Assembly: GCA_965242775.1 (NCBI GenBank)
Contig: CBDETI010000009.1
Coordinates: 124,001 to 188,000, forward strand
DNA: 64,000 nucleotides
From: JAWPMT01 sp965242775
GTDB taxonomy: Bacteria; Bacteroidota; Bacteroidia; Cytophagales; Cyclobacteriaceae
Reading direction: 5' to 3'
Shown: in pieces, positions 37,145-47,600 of the stretch
Numbering within the stretch: the first letter of the stretch is position 1
Layout of the letters: every line of letters begins with the position of its first letter
Position numbers and translations under genes: made by a program
The notes under the pieces: generated by a model
The model's input: only the letters and a program-made list of their open reading frames with translations
What the model was told of the DNA's origin: nothing
Databases searched by the model: none

Positions 37145-39652
37145 TTATACCTGAAGCATTTTTATCATAGATTGATACGCTTCTCTATCACCTCGTGATA
37201 CTATCTCCCGCATCTTAAGCATCCACCTCGATTTGATACCAGCTTGTTCCATTTCCGACAGGAGTTTGTACAACTCCCGGACTTCATAAACTTCAATCGC
37301 CTCCAAAGTAGGCCGAAATTTGGTCAAAGCTTCAAATTCCTCGGGAAGGATGACTGGCTCGGATTCGTTTGGTTGGATCCTATCTGTTATAATTTCACCT
37401 GATGACTCGGATATTGCTTTGACCCGGATTGTAAAAGTGGTCCCTTTTTCTACCAGAGAATTGACCGTAATGGTCCCCCCGTGGGCTTCAACGGCCAACT
37501 TGGAAAAAGTCAGGCCTAGTCCGGAAGAGGCGGCACGGCCCTCAAACTTTCCACGACCTAGCCAAAATTTATCGAAAATATAAGGTAAACTCTCCTCCGG
37601 GATACCTGAACCCCGGTCAATGATCTTAAGCTCACAAAATGAGTTATTCGCTTCAACTATTTCCTTCGCTGAGAGCTCGACGGTTGCCCCGATAGGCGAA
37701 TGTTTCATTGCGTTAGAGAGTAGGTTGGTGACCACTCTCACCATCATTCCCTCATCGATGTTAAGCGTCAGGTTTTGGTGCGTATTTATGATCAGCGACA
37801 CGCTTTTTTGTTGGAAAAGAGGAGCCACCTGTAATCTCGCCTGTTCTAAGATTGAGGAAAGTGGAATCTGCTGGAATTGCAAGTTCACCTTCGCTTCCTC
37901 GAATCTCTGAACGTCCAACATGTCGTTCACTAATGAGAGCAAAGCCTGACCATTGTGATGAATGCTTTTCATCTTTTGATTGAAGGGTTCGCTGTTGGAA
38001 TAGGCGATGATACTGCTTAAAGAATTTCTCATGTCATGAGCAATCATGTGCGTAAGGCCTTCTTTCAAATCCGAAAGTTGTGAGATCTGATCCCTTGATC
38101 GCTCGATAACCTTGGAATATTGCAATTTCCTTCGGTAGTTGCGATAGGCCATAGACAGAAGTATTGACAGAAGACCAACACCCCCTAAAGCCGCATACTG
38201 AACGATAGCTCGTTGGCGTAATTTTCCTTCCAGAAGGAGCGCCTCAGTTTCTTGCGCCTGGATCAGCTTCTCTTTTTCCCGGTCAAATTCATATTGTGCC
38301 TCCAGCTTAGAGATTTCAGCGGTTTGTTCCCTATTGAAGAGGGAATCTGCATTGGTTTTGTGGATTTCGAAGTTTGCGAGCGCTTCCTTGAAATTACCTT
38401 TTAGTTTGTACGCACGGTAAAGGCCGTGGGCTGCATCCGAGATATGCGTCTTTCGCCCGGTGGTGTAGGCCAATTCCAGGCCCAGTTCAAATGCTTTTAT
38501 GGATTGATCGAGTTCTCCTTGTTTAAGCAATACCTCTCCATACAATGAGCTAGCTGATCCCTTGGTTTCAATGTTACCACAATCACCGGCATTCTTAACT
38601 GCCAGTTGAATGTAGAATGCAGCTGAATCTAATTGGTCCATTTTGAAGAAAGCCTCCCCGATACCTTTAAGAGGCAGGTATTTAGGGCAGTCTAGTTGCC
38701 ACTTTGCCGAGTGCAGGATGGCCTCTCTGAAGAATGGCAGTGCTTCTTCCTGTTGCCCCATGTCACTGTAAATGGACCCGACATTACTTGTCGAAATCAG
38801 TCGATTAAAGTATTCGGATGTCTTTTTATAATGTTGGTAGACCTGTTTGAAAAAAGGTAATGCTTTGGCAAATTCGTTCTGATAGGCGTAGGCCACAGCC
38901 AGATTGCTGGTACTTACGATGTAGGCGTTCTCATCCTGCGCTTTTTCGGAAGCGGCTAATGCCTTGAGATAATAGGCAATAGCCTCTGAAGATCGTCCGA
39001 GATCATCATAGATTCGAGCAATGACCGGATAGGCATGGTAGTTGTCTTCATGGGCCATTTCGGCCAATTCCGCATAGTAAAGCGCTTTATTATTGTCGCC
39101 CTGGTATTGGTAATAGATTGAAATGTTTCTTAACGCATAACATTTTTCTTCAGCATCTAGCACGGGCTCATTGAGAGCTAAACCTTTTTGAAGGTAAAAA
39201 AGAGCCGAATCCCGGAAGTCTGTTTTACTGAAAAGGAAATCATAGCCGAGCATGTTGTAATGCTTGATCTGTCGCCGTAAATCACCACTTAACTCGGCGT
39301 GCGCCAAGGCCAGCCGCAAATAATAATTGCCGGAATCCAGACTGGGATTAGGCCCAGAGCGGACATGGTCTGACATGGCATGGTAAATCCGTGACAATTG
39401 CAGGTGATCAACTTCGGCCTGTGCGATCGACTCTGCTTCTCTGAGATACTTGCCGCCTTCGTCACGAAGCCCCAGGTAAGACAATTCACCAAACAACATA
39501 AGCAAGGCGTCTGTGCGGTCAGCCGACGGCATATCTTGCGCTAATACCTGTTGGAGGCTATCAACAGTTGATGTTTGACCAATACAGGAGAAATACAAGA
39601 GAAGTACTACACACGTAGTATAGATACTTTTTGGTGGGCGACGTGAGAACAT
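37145..39652 (-). CDS. TPR sensor histidine kinase (HK1) with C-terminal extension
   Basis: 835 residues from ATG at 39652 (MFSRRPPKSIYTTCVVLLLYFSC); the longer frame to 39745 starts inside the operator, upstream of transcription, and is rejected. Signal peptide, periplasmic TPR array (~40-440), one transmembrane helix (VQYAALGGVGLLSILLSMAY), HisKA with His539 (LTHMIAHDMRNSLSSIIAYS), HATPase_c (MVRVVTNLLSNAMKHSP; ASSGLGLTFSKLAVEAHGG) and a ~70-residue C-terminal extension (FRPTLEAIEVYEVRELYKLL ... MIKMLQV) shared with three other kinases here. The linked REC-HTH gene follows at once. Confidence 0.92.
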   Translation of the reverse strand: MFSRRPPKSIYTTCVVLLLYFSCIGQTSTVDSLQQVLAQDMPSADRTDALLMLFGELSYLGLRDEGGKYLREAESIAQAEVDHLQLSRIYHAMSDHVRSGPNPSLDSGNYYLRLALAHAELSGDLRRQIKHYNMLGYDFLFSKTDFRDSALFYLQKGLALNEPVLDAEEKCYALRNISIYYQYQGDNNKALYYAELAEMAHEDNYHAYPVIARIYDDLGRSSEAIAYYLKALAASEKAQDENAYIVSTSNLAVAYAYQNEFAKALPFFKQVYQHYKKTSEYFNRLISTSNVGSIYSDMGQQEEALPFFREAILHSAKWQLDCPKYLPLKGIGEAFFKMDQLDSAAFYIQLAVKNAGDCGNIETKGSASSLYGEVLLKQGELDQSIKAFELGLELAYTTGRKTHISDAAHGLYRAYKLKGNFKEALANFEIHKTNADSLFNREQTAEISKLEAQYEFDREKEKLIQAQETEALLLEGKLRQRAIVQYAALGGVGLLSILLSMAYRNYRRKLQYSKVIERSRDQISQLSDLKEGLTHMIAHDMRNSLSSIIAYSNSEPFNQKMKSIHHNGQALLSLVNDMLDVQRFEEAKVNLQFQQIPLSSILEQARLQVAPLFQQKSVSLIINTHQNLTLNIDEGMMVRVVTNLLSNAMKHSPIGATVELSAKEIVEANNSFCELKIIDRGSGIPEESLPYIFDKFWLGRGKFEGRAASSGLGLTFSKLAVEAHGGTITVNSLVEKGTTFTIRVKAISESSGEIITDRIQPNESEPVILPEEFEALTKFRPTLEAIEVYEVRELYKLLSEMEQAGIKSRWMLKMREIVSRGDREAYQSMIKMLQV

Positions 39653-39698
39653 AACAGCGAGTTTTAGGCATCCGGCAGCCAAGGACTGCAAGTGAGTA

Positions 39699-39755
39699 TA
39701 AAGATAACTTAACTTGTATTGGTGACACATGCCCAATGTGGACATTTAGTGGACG
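39699..39755 (-). promoter_or_regulatory. Repeat-box promoter of the HK1-RR operon
   Basis: Minus strand: CGTCCAC (39755-39749), 4 nt, TGTCCAC (39744-39738), a 31-bp gap, then -7 element TATCTTTA (39706-39699). The leader to the chosen ATG is ~40 nt. Confidence 0.85.
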
Positions 39756-39943
39756 TGGAATGAGTCGCTCATACACAGGCTGTGCGTCGCAAATATCCGG
39801 AAACGTTCACTTGCTTGTCGATAATGTTTCAGCGTATCGTAAATACTACTTGTTTACAAACAAAAGGCCAGGTCGACTGTCAACGTCTCAATGATCTGGT
39901 TACAGCCAGTTGGTCCTGAGTGGGCTAAAAGAACCTTGTTAAA

Positions 39944-40813
39944 CTAGAATTCTTCAAAAAACGTCCGGATTTCTTGATTCGGCCCTAAGCCAAGTTTCTT
40001 TTTCAGTCGATTGATCGCGCGGCGCAGTGTATTGCTTGTAGCCCCTGTGATTTCGCAGATGTCAATATTGGACAATCCCATTTTGATGTATGCACAAAGT
40101 TTCCGTTGTTGATTAGTCAGTCCGGCGAACTGCTGATCAAGCTTTTCAAAGAAACCGTCATGCATTTCCTCGAAATGAAGTTTAAATCCATCCCACGATT
40201 TACTTAGGTTTAATTGCGAGCGAAGATCGTCAGTAATGCCCTTAAGTTGCTCTGCATGTTCCGCATTGGTCAGTCGGTCCAGACGCTCAACCTCTTCCAA
40301 AAGCCGTTGGGAAAGGAGGTTTTTGCGCTCATCGAAAGTGGCAATCTGAGTCAACTCCTGTTGTTGACGGTCAATAATCTCCATAAGAAGTTGTTGTTCA
40401 CGTTCCAGTATTGCCTCCATTTCACGTTGCTGTTCTCTCTGTCGAAGAGCTGCGTAGGTACGGGCCGCAAATTCTATCGGGTCAAAGGGCTTTCGAATGA
40501 AATCAAAGGCTCCTACTTCAAATGCTGCCTCCAGATCTTTTGAGGCTGTCATGGCACCAGTAGCGATGATGACTGGGACTTTCTGAGTTTCCGGGTCGGC
40601 TATCAGCAGCTTTAAAGCCTCCAGGCCAGACATGACCGGCATTTGCCAATCCATGATAATGATATTGGGCTTTTTTTGTTTAGCAATTTCGACAGCTACT
40701 TTGCCATTAGGCGCATAATACACATCGGCAAAGTCCTGGTCTAAAAAGGACAAGATCAATTCCAGGTTTTCATGATCATCATCGGCAATGAGTATAGACT
40801 TTGCTGCATTCAC
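39944..40813 (-). CDS. Orphan response regulator, REC + coiled coil + LuxR-like HTH
   Basis: 289 residues, paralog of the regulators in the two HK operons: receiver with Asp55 (IIIMDWQMPVMSG), a coiled coil rich in Gln/Glu (QREQQREMEAILEREQQLLM), FKLHFEEMHDGFFEKLDQQF and HTH LCAYIKMGLSNIDICEITGATSNTLRRAINRLKKKLGL. No kinase gene is adjacent in the same orientation with tight spacing, and no repeat box is seen upstream. It could serve the kinase at 50580-53129, which lacks a linked regulator, or bind the shared box. Confidence 0.9.
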   Translation of the reverse strand: MNAAKSILIADDDHENLELILSFLDQDFADVYYAPNGKVAVEIAKQKKPNIIIMDWQMPVMSGLEALKLLIADPETQKVPVIIATGAMTASKDLEAAFEVGAFDFIRKPFDPIEFAARTYAALRQREQQREMEAILEREQQLLMEIIDRQQQELTQIATFDERKNLLSQRLLEEVERLDRLTNAEHAEQLKGITDDLRSQLNLSKSWDGFKLHFEEMHDGFFEKLDQQFAGLTNQQRKLCAYIKMGLSNIDICEITGATSNTLRRAINRLKKKLGLGPNQEIRTFFEEF

Positions 40814-40987
40814 AGAACTAGCATTTGAGGCTGTATCAAAAATAATATCTGTCTATCCAATTAGTCCGTAATCAGTAGGTAATTGGTCCTTTTCCCGATG
40901 CTCTTTATCTGTAACAGGCAAATATTCATCAAATGGCGCGTTAGACTGTGGGAGTAGGATTTGGCCTGGCAGGAAATTTAAGGAAGT

Positions 40988-41848
40988 ATGAGAAGCTATT
41001 TGTTTTGTTTGTTTTTGACATGCTATTTGGCGGGTTTCGGGCAGGTGGAAATGTTTGCGCCTGATGTGATTTCGAATGGCGAAGTATTTGGCGTAGCCAT
41101 GGCGCCTGATGCCTCGCAAATACTGTTCGTCCGAGCGTACGGAGGTCGGGATACCCTGGAGATACATGAGTCGCGCAAAGTTGGCGATAGGTGGACGCAA
41201 CCAAGTCTCTCATTTTTCTCAACCGTCGGTGCTGCAGAAATTGACCCAGCCTTCTCCCCGGATGGGCGTACCATTTTATTCAACAAAGTGAGTAACGAGA
41301 CCAGTGGCTATGACGTGTATGCCCTTCGGAAAACAGATACGGGTTGGTCGAAACCCGAGCCGTTGCCTGGGGTCATTAACACAGAGGCTCATGAATTCTA
41401 TGCCACTATGTCCAGGAGTGGAAACATATATTTCACCAGAAGAATGGAGTCCAACGATATTTATGTGAGCTTTTTGGTCGATGGTGTGTATCAGAAGGCG
41501 GTACCACTGCCCGGATTTGTCAATACCGCTGAGAGTGATTCTAACCCTTATATCTCACCGTCGGAAGATTTTCTGATCCTGGCTTCCCGAAAGGAAAGTG
41601 GAATGGGCGGCGCGGACTTGTATGTGAGTTTTCAAAAAAATGGTGAATGGAGTGCTCCAGTCAATTTGGGCAGTCCGGTCAATACCGAATTCAGTGATTT
41701 TTGCCCCAGTATGGACATTAAAAACGACCGGTTTATGTTCTCCAGAACGGAGCGAATCGGAGAAAGAAGAATAGAGAACATTTATTCTATTCCCCTGAAG
41801 GACTTGCGCCTCAAAAAATTAAGAAAGTCTGCCACATGGGGGCAGTGA
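40988..41848 (+). CDS. PD40/TolB-like beta-propeller exported protein
   Basis: 286 residues with signal peptide (MRSYLFCLFLTCYLAGFGQ). Repeated PD40-type strands GVAMAPDASQILFVRA, IDPAFSPDGRTILFNKV, FYATMSRSGNIYFTRR, SNPYISPSEDFLILASR and FCPSMDIKNDRFMFSR, each followed by a DxY-type blade (YDVYALRK; NDIYVSFL; ADLYVSFQ), build a propeller. Such proteins are periplasmic or outer-membrane-associated scaffolds in Bacteroidota; no enzyme motif. Stands alone. Confidence 0.85.
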   Translation: MRSYLFCLFLTCYLAGFGQVEMFAPDVISNGEVFGVAMAPDASQILFVRAYGGRDTLEIHESRKVGDRWTQPSLSFFSTVGAAEIDPAFSPDGRTILFNKVSNETSGYDVYALRKTDTGWSKPEPLPGVINTEAHEFYATMSRSGNIYFTRRMESNDIYVSFLVDGVYQKAVPLPGFVNTAESDSNPYISPSEDFLILASRKESGMGGADLYVSFQKNGEWSAPVNLGSPVNTEFSDFCPSMDIKNDRFMFSRTERIGERRIENIYSIPLKDLRLKKLRKSATWGQ

Positions 41849-41913
41849 GTGATCCGTGCTATGAATCCCGCTCCGAGTTGTTGTTATCGTTCTTTAACCC
41901 TAGTTAACGGATT

Positions 41914-42039
41914 TTAGTTGTTTATATTTTTACGCCACTTACTCCAGGTGATCTTTAAAAGTTGGAGAAGGGAGAATCCTCTGGGTACAAAAACCCACAG
42001 TGTACGGTCCATCAATCGAGAGAAGCGTGGTGTTGTCAT
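41914..42039 (-). CDS. Small basic peptide under a repeat-box promoter
   Basis: 41 residues, MTTPRFSRLMDRTLWVFVPRG... ending KWRKNINN, with a net positive charge and an amphipathic, Trp-rich core (RTLWVFVPRGFSLLQLLKIT). The start is chosen because ATG at 42039 lies ~20-25 nt after the transcription start predicted from the -7 element; the frame runs to 42132, but those codons are promoter. I recognise no family; it could be a membrane-associated peptide, a small regulator, or a fortuitous ORF in another sRNA. Confidence 0.45.
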   Translation of the reverse strand: MTTPRFSRLMDRTLWVFVPRGFSLLQLLKITWSKWRKNINN

Positions 42040-42064
42040 AAAAGGAAGTGTTATAGGTCCGCGG

Positions 42065-42121
42065 CAAAGTTGGGTGGTACTACCGTCAGTCGAGACCATC
42101 CTTGCATACAATCTGTAGACA
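42065..42121 (-). promoter_or_regulatory. Repeat-box promoter of the 41-residue peptide gene
   Basis: Minus strand: TGTCTAC (42121-42115), 4 nt, TGTATGC (42110-42104), a 31-bp gap, then -7 element CAACTTTG (42072-42065). The rest of the 41849-42282 interval shows nothing recognisable. Confidence 0.75.
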
Positions 42122-42282
42122 TGAAAAGCCACTTGGATTAGCTGTTAAGGACTAAGTGACGGGTATGGCCTTTAGTGCTGCTGCGTGCGATTATCTCCGG
42201 TCCCTGGGCCATTGAAAGTGAATAGTACCGTTTGCTTCTCAAGCAGCCCTGAAAACCGATCACCTTACTGGCTATCCACGAA

Positions 42283-44622
42283 TTATCCTCCGATCTGAAT
42301 GGATACCCATTCGCTAAGCAGACTTTTGCGATTCTCATCATCCCAAACTTTGATGGCATAGAAGTAAGTGCCCCCCTTTCGGATTTTTTCGGTGAAGGTG
42401 GTGGAGACTCCTTCCACCGTTGTATATCTTTTTACTTTTTCGCTTCCGATGTTACGGTAGATGCTGAAATGCGCATTGTCCCCGGTTACGTTGCTTTCCC
42501 AGGTCAAAGTAAGTTCCTGTTGTTCTTCATCAAAAGAGACTTGCAAGTTGGAAACCTTTTCGAGGCGTTTTCGGTCGACTACTTTGCCCCGCATGGGCAT
42601 GGATGCTGCAGAGGATAGTCCGTAATCATCAACTGCCTTAATGGAGTAGGAATAGATTGCCCCGGGGACAGCCGTTTCATCGAGGAACGTGTCCAGGCTC
42701 CCGTCAAGTTCGAAAGAAACTGGCTCATTATCCACCTCGTTGGATGTACGAGTGACAATTTGTTTTACCACGTCCTCGCTTGGACTTTTCCGCCATGAGA
42801 GTGCGATGTGCGACTCAGTGCCGCGAGGAGTATTCATCACCGGGGCTACGGGAGGGACAACATCAGGCTTACGTCCTTCAATGACCTCTGAGAACTCCGA
42901 GTGGTTATAATGTTTGTCCACGGCCTGCACTTTGTAATAGATCTTTTCGGTCAGTGTCTTCACAGGGATCCTGTAGATATAGAAATTGGAAGGCACAGGC
43001 TTCACCGTAAGCTGTGTGAACTCATGATTGGGATGGTTGCTAACAAAAACCCTGTAGCCAAGAAACCCTTCTTTGTCTGGTAGTTCATCTTCCCAGGTAA
43101 TGTCTACCTGTCCGGTGGTATCAATTTTCGCGGCCAGATTGATAGGAGGAAGCGGCGGGATGGTGTCAGGGATATTAACGAAAATAGGGAAGGAATAGGC
43201 GGTATTGTTGGCGGTATCGCGTAAGGCCATTCGAAAATAATGCGCATATTCATCCGGCAAAGGGTTGTGGTAGTAGACCGTGTCATTTGGGTCGAGGGAT
43301 TGGGATTCGAGGCGCAACCAGGTGCTGTCGGTGTGCTCGGTATACTCGATATGCAGATCTGCAAAATCTTCGGGTACTTCTGGCAGCCGCCAGGAAATAC
43401 GAATGCGTTTTTCATTTTCCAGGTAGGCCGCTGAGACCAGCTGAGGATTCTTTGGAGGCGTAAGGTCACGCCCCATGCCTTTTACAAATGCAGGTCGGGA
43501 ACGATCAGCGAAAGCGTCATATGCTGTGATTCTGTAGGTGTATTCCACATAGTTAGTATCCAACTCGTCTGTGAAGAAGTATACTTCCTGCTCGCTTTGC
43601 TGCACACTGTCCACGTAGTTGATCGAGGTGCTGACAAATACATTTTGCGTCAAAGAGTCGTAAGTTCTTCCGCCATCAGCGCTTCGTTCAATGACGTAGG
43701 CGGAGAATCCCGGATTTTCATGTACAGGCCACATGAGTTCTATGGTCTTTTCACCTGAAACAGAAAAGAGGCCTTGTATGCTTCTGGGCTGAGGTGCGAT
43801 TCCTTGGTATTGGATAATGTTGTATTGCTGCTCATCCATCCATTCCCCCCATTGCTTGATCTGAGCGGAATCGAGCTCAAATGGGTCCAAGGCGTAAATG
43901 GAGTCTGCTTTGGCAATTTCCCTCGGGTCATTTAGTATCACCCGATATTCATAATCCTTGCCTACACGAACGTTGCGATCGACCAACCGAAAACCCAGGC
44001 CATCCGCAGCAAGCGTCGAGAGATCTGCGGACAGTAGAGTATATCCAAACATACTATTGTCCTGCTTTGCTTTTACACCGAAGCCCATATCGCTACTTGC
44101 GGCCAAGGAACCGGTGGTGGCTGCAGCAGCTATGATCGCGTACTTATTCTCTATTGGTAAAAGACTGGCCCATTGCGCTGAATCATAAGGCAGTACCGGG
44201 TTATTAGCCCCAGCGACCCAGGTCTCAATGAAACTATCCTCGTCTATGGTGAGTGTATCTTCACCGGAGGGGTATTCATAGCGTTTTATGACATAGCCCA
44301 ATTCGAGGCCACGATCAAATAACTCTTGTGTGGTTGGCGCCCATCTGAGGATGACCCCTTCATTGCTTGGCTTGATCGTTAGCCCAATGAACTCCTTTGG
44401 CTGCACGACCATATTGGTATTGGTAGTATCAAAGTTGATGAAGCTGCTTAGCATCTCAGATATCTGAGCAGTATCTGAGGGTATGGTATCATCATCCCTT
44501 TGACCGTAAGTAGACAAGGAGAAGCCCATGATTAAACCAATTAAGAAAAACTGGCGGACCTTACTACATAGCAGAGGAAAATACCCGCCAACCATCTTTT
44601 GATTTTTTAATAATTCCATCAT
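42283..44622 (-). CDS. Fibronectin type III repeat protein, cassette 2 (intact)
   Basis: 779 residues. An N-terminal hydrophobic segment (VRQFFLIGLIMGFSLSTYG) is the signal peptide; the true start may be MMELLKNQ or an internal Met. A first domain (FIGLTIKPSNEGVILRWAPTTQELFDRGLELGYVIKRYEYP) is followed by five or six FN3-like repeats (FSAYVIERSADGGRTYDSL; LTEKIYYKVQAVDKHYNHSEFSE) up to the end WVSIQIGG. No T9SS sorting domain is visible. It is 11 bp behind TANFOR 2 in the same operon and is probably its surface or periplasmic partner (inference from conserved pairing in both cassettes). Confidence 0.88.
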   Translation of the reverse strand: MMELLKNQKMVGGYFPLLCSKVRQFFLIGLIMGFSLSTYGQRDDDTIPSDTAQISEMLSSFINFDTTNTNMVVQPKEFIGLTIKPSNEGVILRWAPTTQELFDRGLELGYVIKRYEYPSGEDTLTIDEDSFIETWVAGANNPVLPYDSAQWASLLPIENKYAIIAAAATTGSLAASSDMGFGVKAKQDNSMFGYTLLSADLSTLAADGLGFRLVDRNVRVGKDYEYRVILNDPREIAKADSIYALDPFELDSAQIKQWGEWMDEQQYNIIQYQGIAPQPRSIQGLFSVSGEKTIELMWPVHENPGFSAYVIERSADGGRTYDSLTQNVFVSTSINYVDSVQQSEQEVYFFTDELDTNYVEYTYRITAYDAFADRSRPAFVKGMGRDLTPPKNPQLVSAAYLENEKRIRISWRLPEVPEDFADLHIEYTEHTDSTWLRLESQSLDPNDTVYYHNPLPDEYAHYFRMALRDTANNTAYSFPIFVNIPDTIPPLPPINLAAKIDTTGQVDITWEDELPDKEGFLGYRVFVSNHPNHEFTQLTVKPVPSNFYIYRIPVKTLTEKIYYKVQAVDKHYNHSEFSEVIEGRKPDVVPPVAPVMNTPRGTESHIALSWRKSPSEDVVKQIVTRTSNEVDNEPVSFELDGSLDTFLDETAVPGAIYSYSIKAVDDYGLSSAASMPMRGKVVDRKRLEKVSNLQVSFDEEQQELTLTWESNVTGDNAHFSIYRNIGSEKVKRYTTVEGVSTTFTEKIRKGGTYFYAIKVWDDENRKSLLSEWVSIQIGG

Positions 44623-44633
44623 TTGAAATTTTA

Positions 44634-47600
44634 TTATTTTGGATCTACGGTAACCATGCCCCTAGCACCCGTTTCGGGGTTGTATAGTTTTACCTTCCAT
44701 CTGGAGTCCGTCATTCGTCCTGACGCGTTCCAACTCATCCAGATGTAATCCTCATGATCGTACCTAAATCCTTTCTTCGTATTGTTGTAGCCATGTGTTC
44801 GCATGTCTTTGTGTTCATGCGTCACCCAGCGTTCTGCCCGAGTCCAGAACCGAACGCCGTTGTATTGTCTCGAAGTTCTGGAAACACCCAGACCTGCCTG
44901 GCCAGAGCTTTTCTCTGAGCTGGTCAGATAGTCTCTGTTATAAGATCGTGCCATCCTATTCCAGCCTTTGCCTGTTCCCCAGACATCATTCATGTCCCAG
45001 GACATCTTGTCTCCAATGTAGCCACTGAATCTACTCCTGTTTCTCGTCCAACTACTCTTGAAGTAGCTCTTGCACTTGCAATCTCTGATATTATCTGAAA
45101 TCTTGTAAATGGCATCATGCCTGTCCATGATCGATTTGATCTTGGAACTTTTTGAAGAATTATAATCCACGATGCTAAAAGTGAAAGTGGCAGGCATGGT
45201 AAAGTCAAGACCTGAGATGGTGGTGCTAATGCCTTCATAGTCCACTTTGTCCAGCATCTCATCAGAGGATTCGAAGTAGCCCATGACCTCATGTCTTCGT
45301 GTGCTGTAGCCTTCGTAGCTTTCATCGTAGGATGCCGCATCCCCGAACTTGTAATCCCTCATTTTGGCAAGAGGCGTATTATAATCAGACTTCCTAAAGT
45401 GCCAGACGTAAATGGTTTTGTCTTCTGCGTCTGCTGTGTTCACACCGGAAATAGATCGGTCCCGCACGGAAACATTTCCATCCGCACCCCCGGTATCTTC
45501 ATCTGAAGAGGATGTGGTGGTGGAGGTAGTAGAGGCATTCTTGTAGACACCCATTACTGTACACTTGAAGATATTTCCGTCTCTGCCATTCACCCAGGTA
45601 TTCCAACTTCTTTGCGCACCGGAAATTCTGGCATATTTATAAGGAAGGAAGCTCACGAACTTGGTCTCGGTATAGGTGATGTCCATGGTCTTGGACCCAC
45701 CATTGGTCAAGTCTTCTATTTTCAACTGATAATCGTAGTTGTCGGGATCATCAAATAGGTACGACCATCCCGTTTGCTTCAGGAATACGTCGAAGGAAGC
45801 ATTCTGATCACGGTCATAGATGTTCCGGCCATCTACGAAAGGTCTGGCCCACGCCACAGCGTCAGTAGGAATATATTCCGGGGGATCACCAGTTCTGAAG
45901 GTGAAGGACTTTTCTTCCACGCCATCCAATTCTGTCCACGAGCGTCTTCCTTTTTTCCTTTTCTCCCATTTTACGGCGATGTAGCAATCATAACTCGATT
46001 GTCCTTTCAGTAGGCTTGCTAAGGTTAATGAGGCCGTAACGCCATCACTGGCCACTTTTCTCACATAGGACGCGCCATTATTCATCGTAAAGCTGCTGAT
46101 GACAGGTCGGTATTGGTAGGTTGTTTTGTCACCATCCTCGTCCAATTCTCCCACTTCAATGATCTGATTAATGCCGAAGTTGAAAGCTACGGTAGGGGAG
46201 GCCAGACACGAGACATTTCGTGCATTGCTCTTAGGAGAGATGTCCGCAATTACTTCTACACCAGCCATGGCGTTGGTGGTAAACTGGCAACGTTCTCCCA
46301 CTTCAAAACTGTAATCTACGCTTCCCTTGACGGCCCCACTCAAGACACTGTAGTCAATGGCAACCTCTCCTTTCAACCATGTGGGATTAGGGAGTTGTGC
46401 CTGCATCACTACACTGGCTGAAAGGTCCAGGATGTTGATGTTTCCTTTGTAAAAGAAGGTATTGACTTTGATGCCCACATTACCAGATCCATAGGCATAT
46501 GCTTGCCCGGAGAGGTACCAATTGTCAATGCCTATGTTGCCACTGGCTATTCCACAATCTGCTGCACTTACCTGACTCAGGTAGGCATCAAATCCAAGGC
46601 CAAACTGCGCAGAGGCATAGAACGATCCATAGCTATAGCTCTGTTTGTCAATTCCAAACTTGGCACCAAATACGATCTTGGTTCCACCCAGGTCCGCAGG
46701 GCGTTGACTGGTGGGTGTCGACCCGCGGTAATTGGGAACCAGGCTTCGAATGCTGGGCATAGCGGGTACTTTATCGCCCATGTCTGCATACAACTGGAAG
46801 GTTCCGAAATTCTTTACGCCAATCGAGACGGGGTTACTGGGGTGTTCCAATCCAAATGTAAGATTCTTCCTTCGACAGTTTCATGGCCGCATTGCCATTA
46901 CCAGTAATTACGTTGGTATCAAAAGTCACCTGGGCTGTTCCAGTGAATACGGGATCTTCAGGATCAGACAAGTCCAGATTGGCATCAAATTGCCCAATAA
47001 CTTGTGAGTCATCACGCTCCAGGATGCTGCCTGGCGACATGAAGTATGCCTTACCACCGATTCCGATACTTCTAAGGGAGGGAACGCTGTTGTTGAGACC
47101 AAAGGACGCTTCAATACTGGCATCTGCACTGAAACTGGTACCTGGTGCAATGCCCATGGTTAAAGCCGCTTTCAGACCTAGCAGCGTGGATTTGTCGGGG
47201 GTGTATCGTATGCCGGATAGACTGGCACCTAATTCGGAAGGTTCAGCGTAAAGTGTTCCAGCCTCCAGGTTCATGGCAGGATCAGCGTCATCCCTTGACA
47301 TATGATGATACATGCCACCACCAAAGCCATATAATCCAACCCCCAGGATATCCACGAATGGGGATTGACTCAGCAGCATCGCATCTACGAAGAAATACCG
47401 GAATCCGCTCACTTTACCAAACTGGGCCAGGGCGTCCACTTTGCCTACACCCGTAAAATTTGCTGACAGGAGCCCCTTGAAACCGCTTCCGAAGGTTGCA
47501 TCACCTTTATAAATGTTCAGTGATCCTTCAATGGAACCAGCTGCCAGGTCTGCATTGACATCCAATGAACTCAATTCCACACCTTGAAATGACCAGGCAT

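Noticed and set aside
39653..39745. Extended N-terminus of HK1 starting MSTLGMCHQ at 39745
   Set aside because: That ATG lies in the operator, upstream of the predicted transcription start; the signal peptide begins at 39652.
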